From contig DATCYW010000013.1 of assembly GCA_036526255.1 (NCBI GenBank), positions 98,375-162,374 on the forward strand: 64,000 nucleotides of DNA, in the 5' to 3' direction. How positions within the stretch are numbered: the stretch's first letter is position 1; every line of letters begins with the position of its first letter. The notes beneath the pieces were generated by a model, which did no database searches, was not told the DNA's origin, and was given only the letters and a program-made list of their open reading frames with translations. Positions 17,784 to 26,234 of the stretch are shown here, one piece after another. The translations under genes and the position numbers were made by a program. This DNA comes from Malonomonas sp036526255. Its GTDB lineage: Bacteria > Desulfobacterota > Desulfuromonadia > Desulfuromonadales > Geopsychrobacteraceae.

Positions 17784-20294
17784 TCAGGCGTCTCTGTGCA
17801 GCGGTAACTGCAGGCTGATCAGAGTGCCTTTGCCTGGGGCGCTCTCGATATCGATCTCGCCGCCATGATCGGAAATGATATTGTAACTGATCGCCAGACC
17901 CAATCCGGTGCCCTGCCCTTTGGTCGTAAAAAATGGTTCAAAAATTAACGGCAGCTGCTCCGCGCTGATACCTATCCCGCAATCCTTGATCTGCACCTGA
18001 ATATGACCATCAATAACCGCGGCCCCGACCAGAAGCTCTCCTCCGTCGGGCATGGCATCGATGGCATTGTTAAACAGATTCAGAAAAACCTGCTTCAGGC
18101 GGTCAGTGTCCAGTTGAATATCAGGCAGATCGGGGCTGATCTGCTCGATAATTTTTATACCGTCGCGCTGACACAGCTTGCGGACCAGAAACAGCGAGTC
18201 TTCGAGCACTTTGATTACTGAGCCGGTCGCCAGCTGCGGCGCAGGCATCGATGCGAAACGCAGCATTTCGTTGACCAGACTCTCCAGCCGTTCAATCTCT
18301 CCCAGGGCGCGCCTTATCAGCTGCTGATCGACCTCCTTGCCGATCAGCCGGTCGTGCAGATCGTCAAGCAGCAGACTGACACCGGTCAGCGGATTGCGCA
18401 CTTCATGGGCGATACCTGCCGACATGCGCCCCAGAGAAGCCAGACGGTCCATGCGAGCCATCTGCTGACGCATGTCAACCCGCTCGGTTAGATCCTCAAT
18501 CGTCAACAACCAGCCGGGTTGCTGGCGAAAACGCAACGGAAACAGCACCATCCGATAAGTCAGCTTGCGCCCGCCCCGCTCTACAGGAACATAGGTGCGC
18601 AAGGGATCACTGTCCGCAAGATCCGGGGCCTCAAACCAGCCTCCCAGCACCGCGCCCAGTTCTGGCCAGTCCGCGAGCAGTTGCTGCCATTCACAGTCAG
18701 TTTTCGGCCGCATAATGCCGAGGATCGCGCAAGCCGGACTGTTGACCGAGGTCACATTACAGCGGTGGTCAAATGTCAGTATTCCGGTTTCGATATTTTC
18801 GAAAACAGTGTCCTTGAAATTACGTTCACGAAGAATTTCCCGGCGCGAACGACGTAGCGCCTGCAGAGTCAACAGCAGACGTCTCCGACGACTGTTCAGC
18901 TCTTCGACCATGGTGTTGAATGAATCCGCCAGCACCCCGACCTCATCGTGACTATTGACCTTGACCTGGGCAGACATGTTGCCGCGAATCATCTCCTTGG
19001 TCCCCTCGGTCAGGGACAACAGGGGGCGGACGATACTGTTTGACAGCGAGTAGGCCGCCATGATCACCAGCATGACGGTGATGGAGATCACCAGCCAGGA
19101 TTCACTCAGGTATCGGGTAATCTCTTCACGGATAAGCTTCGAGGTCGCAACCGCTGGTTCATGAAAGGATCTGACTTCAGCACCGATGGTAATACCGCCA
19201 AAGACGCCACCGTCTTTGTACACTCCCTGGGCGTAATGGATTGGCGCATAGGCCATGATTTTGCGCGAGCCACCGATATTGGTCGTATCGACCACCCCCG
19301 CCTCGCCACGCTGCACGGCAGCTGCGGCCCGCGGATAATTCGGATGGATGAACTCAGCATTCAACAGATTAAAGGGGATCCGGCCACTCCGGATAACCTC
19401 TTCGGTAGAGTTTTCTGTGTAGGGGGCAATCAGGTTGCCGTCGGGATCGTAGCCACGGATATTCCAATACTTGGGGTGCGCAATGGTCCATCCCTGGTTA
19501 TCGAACATAAACGCGTAGTTGCCGCTGGCATAGGACGGAAAGACAACATATTTCTCATCGGTCGGCGAGATATGCTGGGTAAACTCCATCAGGTGGCGAT
19601 GGTCCAGTGAGAGAACCACGGCCCCCTGAAATTTCCCATCCTCGTAGCGCGGCGTAACAAAACGGATCACGCCGCGATAGGGAGTTCCCTGCACGGCCTC
19701 CAGCGGCGTCTCTGCGCCCTGCAGCTGTTCCTGACGGCTGACATACCAGCCGTTGAGGTGGGACACCCAGACTTCACCTTCACGCAGCTTCAGCGCCTGG
19801 TGATAATAGTCTTCATTTTTATAGGTCGTCTGTTGCGGATCGGCGACGTTGCGCAAATTGACCGAAGGTCGACCGGAGACAATCCGCAACTGCTCCTGCC
19901 CCTGGCTGTCAACATAAGCAAGTTCGCTGTAAAGCAGCACCTTCTCACGCACTTCGATCGGCACTTCGTTGGTGCCACGACGGTACCAGAGAGTGCGCTG
20001 ATGGCTCCAGCTGAAATCCAGAAAGGACTTCTCTGTAACCGGCAGCAACGCCAGATCACGCAGATCCCCTTCGACCTGCTGCAGGAAGACGCTGACTTCG
20101 TTAGCGACCATCTCGGAACGCAAGGCCAGCGCTTTGGCGGCCTGATTGTCAAGCGCCTCGGTGGTGCGCTGACGCAGCAGATCTTCGACCAAGCGCAGGC
20201 TGTGGTGCGAACTGATCAGCAGAAAAATCAGCGGGATCACTGCTAACAGGAGAAAAGCGCCCAGAACTTTTTTATGCAGATTGACTCGAAACAT
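17784..20294 (-). CDS. Membrane sensor histidine kinase (double Cache, HAMP, PAS, HisKA, HATPase)
   Basis: 836 residues. A transmembrane helix at about 10-30, a large periplasmic double-Cache sensor of about 370 residues (with YVDSQGQEQLRI and AFMFDNQGWTIAHP), a second helix (SWLVISITVMLVIMAAYSL), HAMP (SIVRPLLSLTEG), PAS (GILTFDHRCNVTSVN), HisKA with the phospho-histidine in GIAHEVRNPLTG, and HATPase (NLFNNAIDAMPDGG; GQGTGLGLAISYNI). It probably senses an extracellular small molecule, with carboxylates most likely given the adjacent transporter, and phosphorylates the NtrC-type regulator downstream. No ribosome site is visible, and the predicted transcription start falls at the ATG. Confidence 0.92.
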   Translation of the reverse strand: MFRVNLHKKVLGAFLLLAVIPLIFLLISSHHSLRLVEDLLRQRTTEALDNQAAKALALRSEMVANEVSVFLQQVEGDLRDLALLPVTEKSFLDFSWSHQRTLWYRRGTNEVPIEVREKVLLYSELAYVDSQGQEQLRIVSGRPSVNLRNVADPQQTTYKNEDYYHQALKLREGEVWVSHLNGWYVSRQEQLQGAETPLEAVQGTPYRGVIRFVTPRYEDGKFQGAVVLSLDHRHLMEFTQHISPTDEKYVVFPSYASGNYAFMFDNQGWTIAHPKYWNIRGYDPDGNLIAPYTENSTEEVIRSGRIPFNLLNAEFIHPNYPRAAAAVQRGEAGVVDTTNIGGSRKIMAYAPIHYAQGVYKDGGVFGGITIGAEVRSFHEPAVATSKLIREEITRYLSESWLVISITVMLVIMAAYSLSNSIVRPLLSLTEGTKEMIRGNMSAQVKVNSHDEVGVLADSFNTMVEELNSRRRRLLLTLQALRRSRREILRERNFKDTVFENIETGILTFDHRCNVTSVNSPACAILGIMRPKTDCEWQQLLADWPELGAVLGGWFEAPDLADSDPLRTYVPVERGGRKLTYRMVLFPLRFRQQPGWLLTIEDLTERVDMRQQMARMDRLASLGRMSAGIAHEVRNPLTGVSLLLDDLHDRLIGKEVDQQLIRRALGEIERLESLVNEMLRFASMPAPQLATGSVIKVLEDSLFLVRKLCQRDGIKIIEQISPDLPDIQLDTDRLKQVFLNLFNNAIDAMPDGGELLVGAAVIDGHIQVQIKDCGIGISAEQLPLIFEPFFTTKGQGTGLGLAISYNIISDHGGEIDIESAPGKGTLISLQLPLHRDA

Positions 20295-20301
20295 AGGCCG
20301 A

Positions 20302-20331
20302 AGTATAGGAGCATCCAGATCAGGGGTACAA
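20302..20331 (-). promoter_or_regulatory. Sigma-70 promoter of the Cache histidine kinase gene
   Basis: Minus strand -35 TTGTAC (20326-20331), 18-bp spacer, -10 TATACT (20302-20307). The start site would be near 20295, essentially at the ATG, implying a leaderless or near-leaderless message. Confidence 0.45.
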
Positions 20332-20354
20332 GTTTTCTATTCTCAGGAGTGACG

Positions 20355-20383
20355 AAAAGAGCCCGCCAAAGGCGGGCTCTTTT
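20355..20383 (-). terminator. Terminator of the polyprenyl synthase gene
   Basis: AAAAGAGCCCGCC / GGCGGGCTCTTTT, a perfect 13-bp stem with a 3-base loop. It lies 34 bp past the stop of ispB and ends in TTTT on the minus strand. Confidence 0.9.
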
Positions 20384-20417
20384 AAAACTTATCCAGGGGA
20401 CAGACAAAACCGATGAA

Positions 20418-21386
20418 CTATTTTTTCCTCGAAACGACGTAATCAGCCAGATCAAACAGGGCCTGGCGAGCTTCGCAGTCAGGGAAAATCAGCAGCTGAT
20501 TCTTGGCGGCCTCAATCCGTTCAACGGCCTTCTGCCGGGTATAGTCGATGCCCTGATTGCGATCAATCAGCGTACAGACGTAGTCAAGATCTTCTGCCGA
20601 CAGCTCTTCGGCTTCGATAATCCGGGCGACCTCGCTACGCTCTTCAGCGTTGGAATTGGCGTAGGCGTGAATCAGCGGCAGGGTCATTTTCCCTTCGTAA
20701 AGATCGTGACCGCGCTCTTTACCAAAATCGGCCTCGTCCGCGACATAATCGAGAGCGTCATCCATCAATTGAAAAGCGGTGCCGATCTCCAGACCGAATT
20801 CGCGCAACGCCAGTTCTTTTTGTTCATCGACATCAACCAGCACGCCACCGACCTGACAGGCCGCGGCAATCAGGATTGCTGTTTTATCGCGCACCACCTG
20901 CAGGTAACGCTGTTCATCGACTTCAAGATCGCAGGTGTTGAGCAGTTGCAGTATTTCTCCTTCAGCCAGTTGCTTAGTGGTTTCAGAAAAAAGCTTGAGG
21001 ATTTTCAGGCTGCCGGTATCGACCATCACCGAAAAGGACTTGGCGAACAGGAAATCACCGACCAGAACCGAAGCCTGGTTGCCCCAGACCGAATTTGCCG
21101 AACGGTTACCGCGACGCAGGTCGGCACTGTCAACGACATCATCGTGCAACAGGGTTGCCGTATGCAGAAATTCGACAACACTTGCCAGTTCGAGGTGCCT
21201 GCTCCCCTGATAGTTGCACAGACGGGCGGACAGCAGCAGCAACATCGGCCGAATCCGCTTGCCGCCGCTGGAGAGGATATATTCTCCGACCTTGCTGACC
21301 AGCTGCACGTTTGAAGTCAGATTCTTTTTAATCTGTTCTTCAACGGCAGCCATCTCATTTTTCAGCAGTGCAATTACAGTATCCAT
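20418..21386 (-). CDS. ispB: Polyprenyl (octaprenyl-type) diphosphate synthase
   Basis: 322 residues, typical of long-chain trans-prenyltransferases. First aspartate-rich motif in LLHDDVVDSADLRRG, second in FQLMDDALDY, plus GGKRIRPMLLLL. It condenses isopentenyl diphosphate units to the side chain of menaquinone or ubiquinone. Chain length cannot be read with certainty; the absence of bulky residues just before the first DDxxD fits a long product. It is transcribed alone from a near-consensus promoter with a leader of about 97 bases. A second, shorter-chain synthase (ispA) is at 51 kb. Confidence 0.92.
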   Translation of the reverse strand: MDTVIALLKNEMAAVEEQIKKNLTSNVQLVSKVGEYILSSGGKRIRPMLLLLSARLCNYQGSRHLELASVVEFLHTATLLHDDVVDSADLRRGNRSANSVWGNQASVLVGDFLFAKSFSVMVDTGSLKILKLFSETTKQLAEGEILQLLNTCDLEVDEQRYLQVVRDKTAILIAAACQVGGVLVDVDEQKELALREFGLEIGTAFQLMDDALDYVADEADFGKERGHDLYEGKMTLPLIHAYANSNAEERSEVARIIEAEELSAEDLDYVCTLIDRNQGIDYTRQKAVERIEAAKNQLLIFPDCEARQALFDLADYVVSRKK

Positions 21387-21489
21387 AAAATTAAGGTTGT
21401 CCTTGAGTTACCAAATTATTGAGTGTCAGGCTCCCTGCCTGCCAGGGGGTCAGCAGCCCCCAACAACCGCCTGCCAACAGAATCGGCCT
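21387..21489 (-). promoter_or_regulatory. Structured 5' leader of ispB
   Basis: About 97 bases between the predicted start near 21483 and the ATG. It holds GGGGG-N7-CCCCC and flanking copies of GGCAGG. No known riboswitch is recognised. Confidence 0.35.
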
Positions 21490-21518
21490 ATTCTAGAAAT
21501 CACACCCATTGTTGTCAA
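21490..21518 (-). promoter_or_regulatory. Sigma-70 promoter of ispB
   Basis: Minus strand -35 TTGACA (21513-21518), 17-bp spacer, -10 TAGAAT (21490-21495): close to consensus. Confidence 0.7.
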
Positions 21519-21558
21519 AACCTTTTTCTGGAAAGAGCGAAAAGAGCCGGGTAAATAA

Positions 21559-23055
21559 TCAGCTGCTGTTGGCCGTCGACAGACTCACCCGTAACAGTGC
21601 GCCGCCATGAGGAGATTTTTCCGCCAGAATTTCTCCCCCGTGCTCTTCGACCAGCTTGCGACAGATGGACAGGCCGAGTCCGGTCCCCTCACTGCGCCCT
21701 TTGGTCGAGAAGAAGGGTTCAAAAATCTGCTCGTAGTGTTCTGTCGCGATACCCGGCCCATTGTCGTGGATTTCAAGCAGCAGCCGGTCACCATCCTGGG
21801 CAAACTGCACCCAGATTGCCCCACTGCCCTGCAATGCCTGCGCTGAGTTCAGCAGCAGGTTGACCAGAACCTGACGGATGCGATCAGCGTCACCGTAAAA
21901 TGGTGGCAATGGCTGTGTCTCACGTAATTCAATCACGATATTCTGAAACATTTTTTGCGGGAGGAGTGAATTGATAGTCTCTTTCACCAACGACTCTATG
22001 TCGATCAGTTCGCGCTGCTGTTCGCTGACCCTCACCAGCCCCAGCAGTCCGCCAGTTATTTTGCGACAGCGCTGGCACTCGGCGATAATTGCCCGCAGAT
22101 CATCCGCCTTCTGTTGATCGTCACGACAATCCTCCAGCAGCAGTTCTGCGTAACCGAGAATGATACCGACCGGATTGTCGATTTCATGGGAAACGCCGGC
22201 AGCCAGTTGACCGACAGCAGCCAGGCGTTCAGTACGGATCAAACGTTCATGAATCTGCTGCAGCTCTGCATTGACCTGTTGCAGTTCAAGGTTTTTTGCT
22301 TCCAGATCGGTGTGATTCTGCTCCAGACTGGACGCCATTTCGTTAAATGCGAGCGCCAGCGTGGCTAGCTCGTCCCGCCCCCGACTGGCAATACTGGTCT
22401 GCAACTCACCGCGGGAGACGGCCTTGACGCCGGCGGTCAACCTCTGAATCGGCCGGGTGAAGCTGCGCGCCACCAATGCCACCAGCAGCAATGCGCAACT
22501 GACCGCAGCCAGGGCGATGGTCACAAAGGTGTTACGCATTTCAAGCAGACGCTGCTCCACCGAGGCAAAAGAGAACAGGTAGCGGACATTCAGCACCTTG
22601 CCCCCAGAAGGCCCAAACGCCGGAGCGACGATTTCGAGCATCTGTGAACCATCGGCAAGCTGCAGGGTTCTGGAAACCGGACCCAGTGCAGCTGCCGCCC
22701 AGGAAATATCGGTTGAGTGCTCAGGCAACAGTTGATTGCTACCCTGCGACGGCGGGTCGAAAAGCAGCCGGCCACTGATCGAGTAAAGACTGAATTTGAC
22801 CAGATCGGGGTTAAAACTGAGCAGGCCGGCTAATTGTTCACGATGCTCCGGACCAGTGGCTTCACTGAAGTTTCCGCGGAAATGTTTCAGCAGTTCAGGG
22901 GTGGCAAAGCGGGCGAAGGCGATTTGCTGAACATGCAGATATTCGCTCCATTGCCGCTCCTGATTATGTTCCAGTACGGCAAAGGCGATCAGCAGGACAG
23001 CGATGAGCAGGCCACCCGTATAGAGAAAGAGCTTGCGCCCCAGCGTAAATTTCAT
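21559..23055 (-). CDS. Sensor histidine kinase (periplasmic sensor, HAMP, HisKA, HATPase), orphan
   Basis: 498 residues from the ATG at 23055, which has AGGTG at a good distance; a GTG two codons earlier is possible. Transmembrane helices at about 10-30 and 180-200 bracket a periplasmic sensor of about 150 residues. HAMP (RPIQRLTAGVKAVSRG), a coiled segment, HisKA with the phospho-histidine in GVSHEIDNPVGI, and HATPase (NLLLNSAQALQGSG; RSEGTGLGLSICRKL) follow. No response regulator is adjacent. It is divergent from the cbb3 oxidase operon across 217 bp, so control of that operon is conceivable but unsupported. Confidence 0.9.
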   Translation of the reverse strand: MKFTLGRKLFLYTGGLLIAVLLIAFAVLEHNQERQWSEYLHVQQIAFARFATPELLKHFRGNFSEATGPEHREQLAGLLSFNPDLVKFSLYSISGRLLFDPPSQGSNQLLPEHSTDISWAAAALGPVSRTLQLADGSQMLEIVAPAFGPSGGKVLNVRYLFSFASVEQRLLEMRNTFVTIALAAVSCALLLVALVARSFTRPIQRLTAGVKAVSRGELQTSIASRGRDELATLALAFNEMASSLEQNHTDLEAKNLELQQVNAELQQIHERLIRTERLAAVGQLAAGVSHEIDNPVGIILGYAELLLEDCRDDQQKADDLRAIIAECQRCRKITGGLLGLVRVSEQQRELIDIESLVKETINSLLPQKMFQNIVIELRETQPLPPFYGDADRIRQVLVNLLLNSAQALQGSGAIWVQFAQDGDRLLLEIHDNGPGIATEHYEQIFEPFFSTKGRSEGTGLGLSICRKLVEEHGGEILAEKSPHGGALLRVSLSTANSS

Positions 23056-23142
23056 AATCACCTGTTATCTTTGTGAATTTTCCAGCATCAATATTTTATT
23101 AGGGGGAATACTGTCAAGATTGAAATTTTCTACCATTTCATG

Positions 23143-23171
23143 TTGACAGGCAGTGTCCCGGCTCCTAATAT
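23143..23171 (+). promoter_or_regulatory. Upstream sigma-70 promoter (P1) of the cbb3 operon
   Basis: -35 TTGACA (23143-23148), 17-bp spacer, -10 TAATAT (23166-23171). Confidence 0.6.
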
Positions 23172-23188
23172 GTTACCGCTTTCGTAAC
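23172..23188. promoter_or_regulatory. Inverted repeat between the two cbb3 promoters, candidate operator
   Basis: GTTAC-N7-GTAAC, directly after the P1 -10 element, covering the P1 start site and just upstream of the P2 -35. It does not match the FNR box TTGAT-N4-ATCAA. Confidence 0.4.
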
Positions 23189-23202
23189 CTTTTGAAATCG
23201 AG

Positions 23203-23230
23203 TTGACAACTCTCTCAGCTCTCTTAGAAT
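23203..23230 (+). promoter_or_regulatory. Downstream sigma-70 promoter (P2) of the cbb3 operon
   Basis: -35 TTGACA (23203-23208), 16-bp spacer, -10 TAGAAT (23225-23230). The start near 23237 gives a leader of about 36 bases with CAGGAGG before ccoN. Confidence 0.6.
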
Positions 23231-23272
23231 TGCACCACGACAGAGCATATTATTTATTTCACAGGAGGCAAC

Positions 23273-24688
23273 ATGGAAAAACCGAAGTACAACACCGACA
23301 TCGTCAGGAGCTTCGTTCACTGGAGTGTCCTGTGGGGTCTGGTGGCGGTTCTGGTCGGAGTCATCGTCTCGCTGCAGATGGTAAATCCGGACCTGAACTT
23401 CCCCCCCTACCTGACCTTCGGCCGGCTGCGTCCGATTCACACCAACGCTGGGATTTACGGTTGGGGCGTCGGGTTTATCTTCGCGACTTTCTACTATATT
23501 GTCCAGCGACTCTGTAAAATCCGCATCTGGAGCGACAAGCTGGCGACCTTCCAGCTTTGGTTTTTCAACGCGACCATAATCGCCTCGGCGGTTACCTTGC
23601 TGATGGGTTATACCACGTCCAAGGAATACCACGAAATGGAGTGGCCGATTGACGTGATGATCGTCATCCTCTGGGTCGCTTTTGCCATCAATATCATCAT
23701 GACCATCATGAAGCGCAAAGAAGAGCAGATGTACATCTCTCTCTGGTACATGATGGCGGCGATCATCGGTGTCGCGATTCTGTTTCTGGTCAACTCGGCA
23801 GCCTTTCCGGTGTCATTATTCAAATCCTATTCGGCCTACGCCGGCACCAACGATGCCAACGTTCACTGGTGGTTCGGCCATAATGCGGTTGCCATGGCCC
23901 TGACCGCGCCACCACTGGCGATGTTCTACTACTTTCTGCCGAAATCGACCGGGGTACCGATCTACAGTCATCGGCTGTCAATCATCTCCTTCTGGTCACT
24001 GATCTTCATGTATCTCTGGACCGGCGCTCACCACCTGCTCTGGACCCCGGTACCCGACTGGATCCAGACCCTGGCAATGGCCTTTTCGGTGATGCTGATC
24101 GCTCCCTCCTGGGGTTCGGTCATCAACGGCTATCTGTCGATGAACGGCCAATGGCATCAGATGAAGGAAAATTATCTGGTCAAGTTCCTGATCATCGGTA
24201 TTACCTTCTACGGCCTGCAGACCCTGCAGGGGCCTATGCAGGCAATCCGGACCTTTTCAGCCTTTATCCATTACACTGACTGGGTTCCGGCGCACATCCA
24301 CATGGGCACCATGGGCTGGGTTTCGATGGTTGGCTTTGCCAGTATCTACTATCTGGTGCCACGGATTTACGGCAAAGAGCTGTACAGCATCCCGCTGGCG
24401 AACCTGCAATTCTGGCTGATCCTGATCGGACAGCTGATCTGGTCGATCAGCCTCTGGGTTGCCGGCGTATTGCAGGCTGGCATGTGGAATGCCATGAATT
24501 CGGACGGCAGCCTCACCTATACCTTCATGGAAACCATGGTCGAAATGTACCCCTACTGGTGGGCGCGTGCCGTAGGCGGCATTATCTACCTGATCGGCGT
24601 GCTGGTCTTTATCTACAATCTGTATATGACTGTAAAAAAAGGCAAAGCCCCTTCACCGGCAATTCTTGAAGCTGAAGGGAGGGCCTGA
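23273..24688 (+). CDS. ccoN: cbb3-type cytochrome c oxidase subunit I
   Basis: 471 residues and about 12 transmembrane helices. Likely metal ligands: His56 (RPIHTNAG, low-spin heme), His198 in VHWWFGHN, His253-His254 (TGAHHLL, CuB) and the His341/His343 pair (PAHIHMG, hemes b and b3). This is the catalytic subunit of a high-affinity proton-pumping oxygen reductase in the inner membrane. The start has CAGGAGG six bases upstream. First gene of a nine-gene plus-strand run holding the oxidase and its assembly factors. It points to microaerobic respiration or oxygen scavenging in a mainly anaerobic lineage. Confidence 0.97.
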   Translation: MEKPKYNTDIVRSFVHWSVLWGLVAVLVGVIVSLQMVNPDLNFPPYLTFGRLRPIHTNAGIYGWGVGFIFATFYYIVQRLCKIRIWSDKLATFQLWFFNATIIASAVTLLMGYTTSKEYHEMEWPIDVMIVILWVAFAINIIMTIMKRKEEQMYISLWYMMAAIIGVAILFLVNSAAFPVSLFKSYSAYAGTNDANVHWWFGHNAVAMALTAPPLAMFYYFLPKSTGVPIYSHRLSIISFWSLIFMYLWTGAHHLLWTPVPDWIQTLAMAFSVMLIAPSWGSVINGYLSMNGQWHQMKENYLVKFLIIGITFYGLQTLQGPMQAIRTFSAFIHYTDWVPAHIHMGTMGWVSMVGFASIYYLVPRIYGKELYSIPLANLQFWLILIGQLIWSISLWVAGVLQAGMWNAMNSDGSLTYTFMETMVEMYPYWWARAVGGIIYLIGVLVFIYNLYMTVKKGKAPSPAILEAEGRA

Positions 24689-24690
24689 TT

Positions 24691-25548
24691 ATGTTAGAGA
24701 AAAAACCGGTACTTTTCATGCTGCTGGCAACCGCAGCGATTCTTGTCGGCACAATCGTCACCATGGTCATGCCTTTTTTATGGGTCAATACCGACGGCGA
24801 CCGGATTGAAACGGTTACCCCCTACACCCCGCTGCAGCAGGAAGGACGCGACGTCTATATCCGCGAAGGCTGCAACAACTGTCACACCCAGACGGTGCGA
24901 CCGCTGGTCGCCGAAGTGCTGCGTTACGGTGATTATTCGAAATCGGGAGAATTCGTCTACGACCGCCCATTCCTCTGGGGCTCAAAACGGACCGGCCCTG
25001 ATCTGGCGCGCCTAGGCGGCAAATATCCGGATTCATGGCACTACAAACACATGGACTCGCCCCGTTCGATGGTTCCAAGAACCAACATGCCGGATTACAA
25101 GTGGCTGCGCGACAACCCGCTCGATCCTGACATGATCCGGCGCAAGATGAAGGTGCTTGATTTTCCCTACACCGAAGCACAGATCAGCGATCTGGCAGCA
25201 AAAAACGAGATGGACGCGATTGTCGCCTACATGCAGAAACTGGGCAGCGATATCCCCTGGCGTGAAGCGGCAAGGACCGAGATCGTCGGCGAACTGGTCA
25301 ATCCTTTCCCTGGCGACCAGGCTGCAATTACCGCTGGCGAGCAGGTTTATCAGAGCAACTGCGGGGCCTGTCACGGCGCCAACCTGGAAGGCGATATCGG
25401 ACCTGAACTGGCCGGCATGGGCATGGATGACGCCGACCTCTATGAGGTGATCTACAACGGCATCCCTGACGGCGGCATGCCGGGCTTCTCGTATCTGGGT
25501 TCTCAAAAAGTCTGGCAACTGGTGAATTTTATCCAGGCAAAGGAATAG
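24691..25548 (+). CDS. ccoO: cbb3 oxidase subunit II with an extra C-terminal cytochrome c domain
   Basis: 285 residues, longer than the usual 200 or so of CcoO. One N-terminal helix (8-30), then the CcoO domain with heme site CNNCH at 61-65 (CNNCHTQTVRPL) and SMVPRTNMPDY. After residue 190 comes a second c-type domain with CGACH at 224-228 and a methionine ligand in GGMPGF (Met263). The protein therefore carries two c hemes, whereas standard CcoO has one. The extra domain resembles the class usually found in CcoP, which in this operon has lost one. It begins 2 bp after the ccoN stop. Confidence 0.93.
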   Translation: MLEKKPVLFMLLATAAILVGTIVTMVMPFLWVNTDGDRIETVTPYTPLQQEGRDVYIREGCNNCHTQTVRPLVAEVLRYGDYSKSGEFVYDRPFLWGSKRTGPDLARLGGKYPDSWHYKHMDSPRSMVPRTNMPDYKWLRDNPLDPDMIRRKMKVLDFPYTEAQISDLAAKNEMDAIVAYMQKLGSDIPWREAARTEIVGELVNPFPGDQAAITAGEQVYQSNCGACHGANLEGDIGPELAGMGMDDADLYEVIYNGIPDGGMPGFSYLGSQKVWQLVNFIQAKE

Positions 25549-25551
25549 CGG

Positions 25552-25692
25552 ATGGATTTGGCGTCAATTCTCTACCTGGGAATCACCTTCGGTCTCTTCG
25601 TGCTCTTTGTGGTGATCGTCAAACGCACCTACAGTCGCAAGAACAAAGAACAGAACGAGGCAGCCAAGTACAATATGCTGGATGAAGATTAA
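25552..25692 (+). CDS. ccoQ: cbb3 oxidase small subunit CcoQ-like
   Basis: 46 residues: MDLASILYLGITFGLFVLF... One transmembrane helix is followed by a basic/acidic tail ending YNMLDED. It starts 3 bp after ccoO. Position, size and topology are those of CcoQ (FixQ), which stabilises the oxidase; the sequence itself is too short for proof. The same YxMLD-acid ending recurs in ccoS of this locus. Confidence 0.75.
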   Translation: MDLASILYLGITFGLFVLFVVIVKRTYSRKNKEQNEAAKYNMLDED

Positions 25693-25715
25693 GCTTACAG
25701 GGAAAGGACAACTCT

Positions 25716-26186
25716 ATGAGTTCAGATAATCACAACGGCGAACACGCAGACGGAATACTTGAAGCCGGCAAAAAGGCGCCGGGATATTTCTATATCCTCT
25801 ACTTCGGCCTGATCATTTGGGGAGTCATTTTCATGGCTTACTACCTGTTCAGTGGTTGGAGTTCAAGTCAGGAGTTTGAAGAGAAAATGGCGGCTCACAC
25901 TGGCACGCCGGTACCGGCCGCAGCGCCTGCTGCTGCCAAACCTGCCACCGGCGGTGCAATTGACGCCTCGGCGCTGTTTGCTGATAACTGCGCCGGCTGT
26001 CACGGCGCTGACGGCAAGGGCGGCTTCGGCAGCGACTTAAGTCGCAGCAGTTATGATTACGGCAAGGATGCGGCTTCAGTCAGGGCCAGTATTGCCGATG
26101 GTCGCGGCGGAAAAATGCCGGCCTTCGGCAGCCAACTCAGCAGTGAAGAGGTTGACGCGCTGGTCGACTTTTCACTCAACCTCTAA
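25716..26186 (+). CDS. ccoP: cbb3 oxidase subunit III, short one-heme form
   Basis: 156 residues. A cytoplasmic N-terminus, one transmembrane helix (24-45, YFYILYFGLIIWGVIFMAYYLF), an Ala/Pro linker, then a single cytochrome c domain with CAGCH at 92-96 and a methionine ligand in GKMPAFG. Typical CcoP has two heme domains and about 300 residues, so this is a one-heme version. It follows ccoQ by 23 bp with AAAGGA before the ATG. Confidence 0.9.
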   Translation: MSSDNHNGEHADGILEAGKKAPGYFYILYFGLIIWGVIFMAYYLFSGWSSSQEFEEKMAAHTGTPVPAAAPAAAKPATGGAIDASALFADNCAGCHGADGKGGFGSDLSRSSYDYGKDAASVRASIADGRGGKMPAFGSQLSSEEVDALVDFSLNL

Positions 26187-26234
26187 CCACTTTTCCTGCC
26201 GGGGCAGACGTTCTGTCCCGGCAGGAGCCATCTA

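Noticed and set aside
20274..21314. 346-codon plus-strand frame
   Set aside because: Antisense to ispB, whose aspartate-rich motifs are certain.
23089..23272. FNR box upstream of ccoN
   Set aside because: No TTGAT-N4-ATCAA or close variant on either strand.
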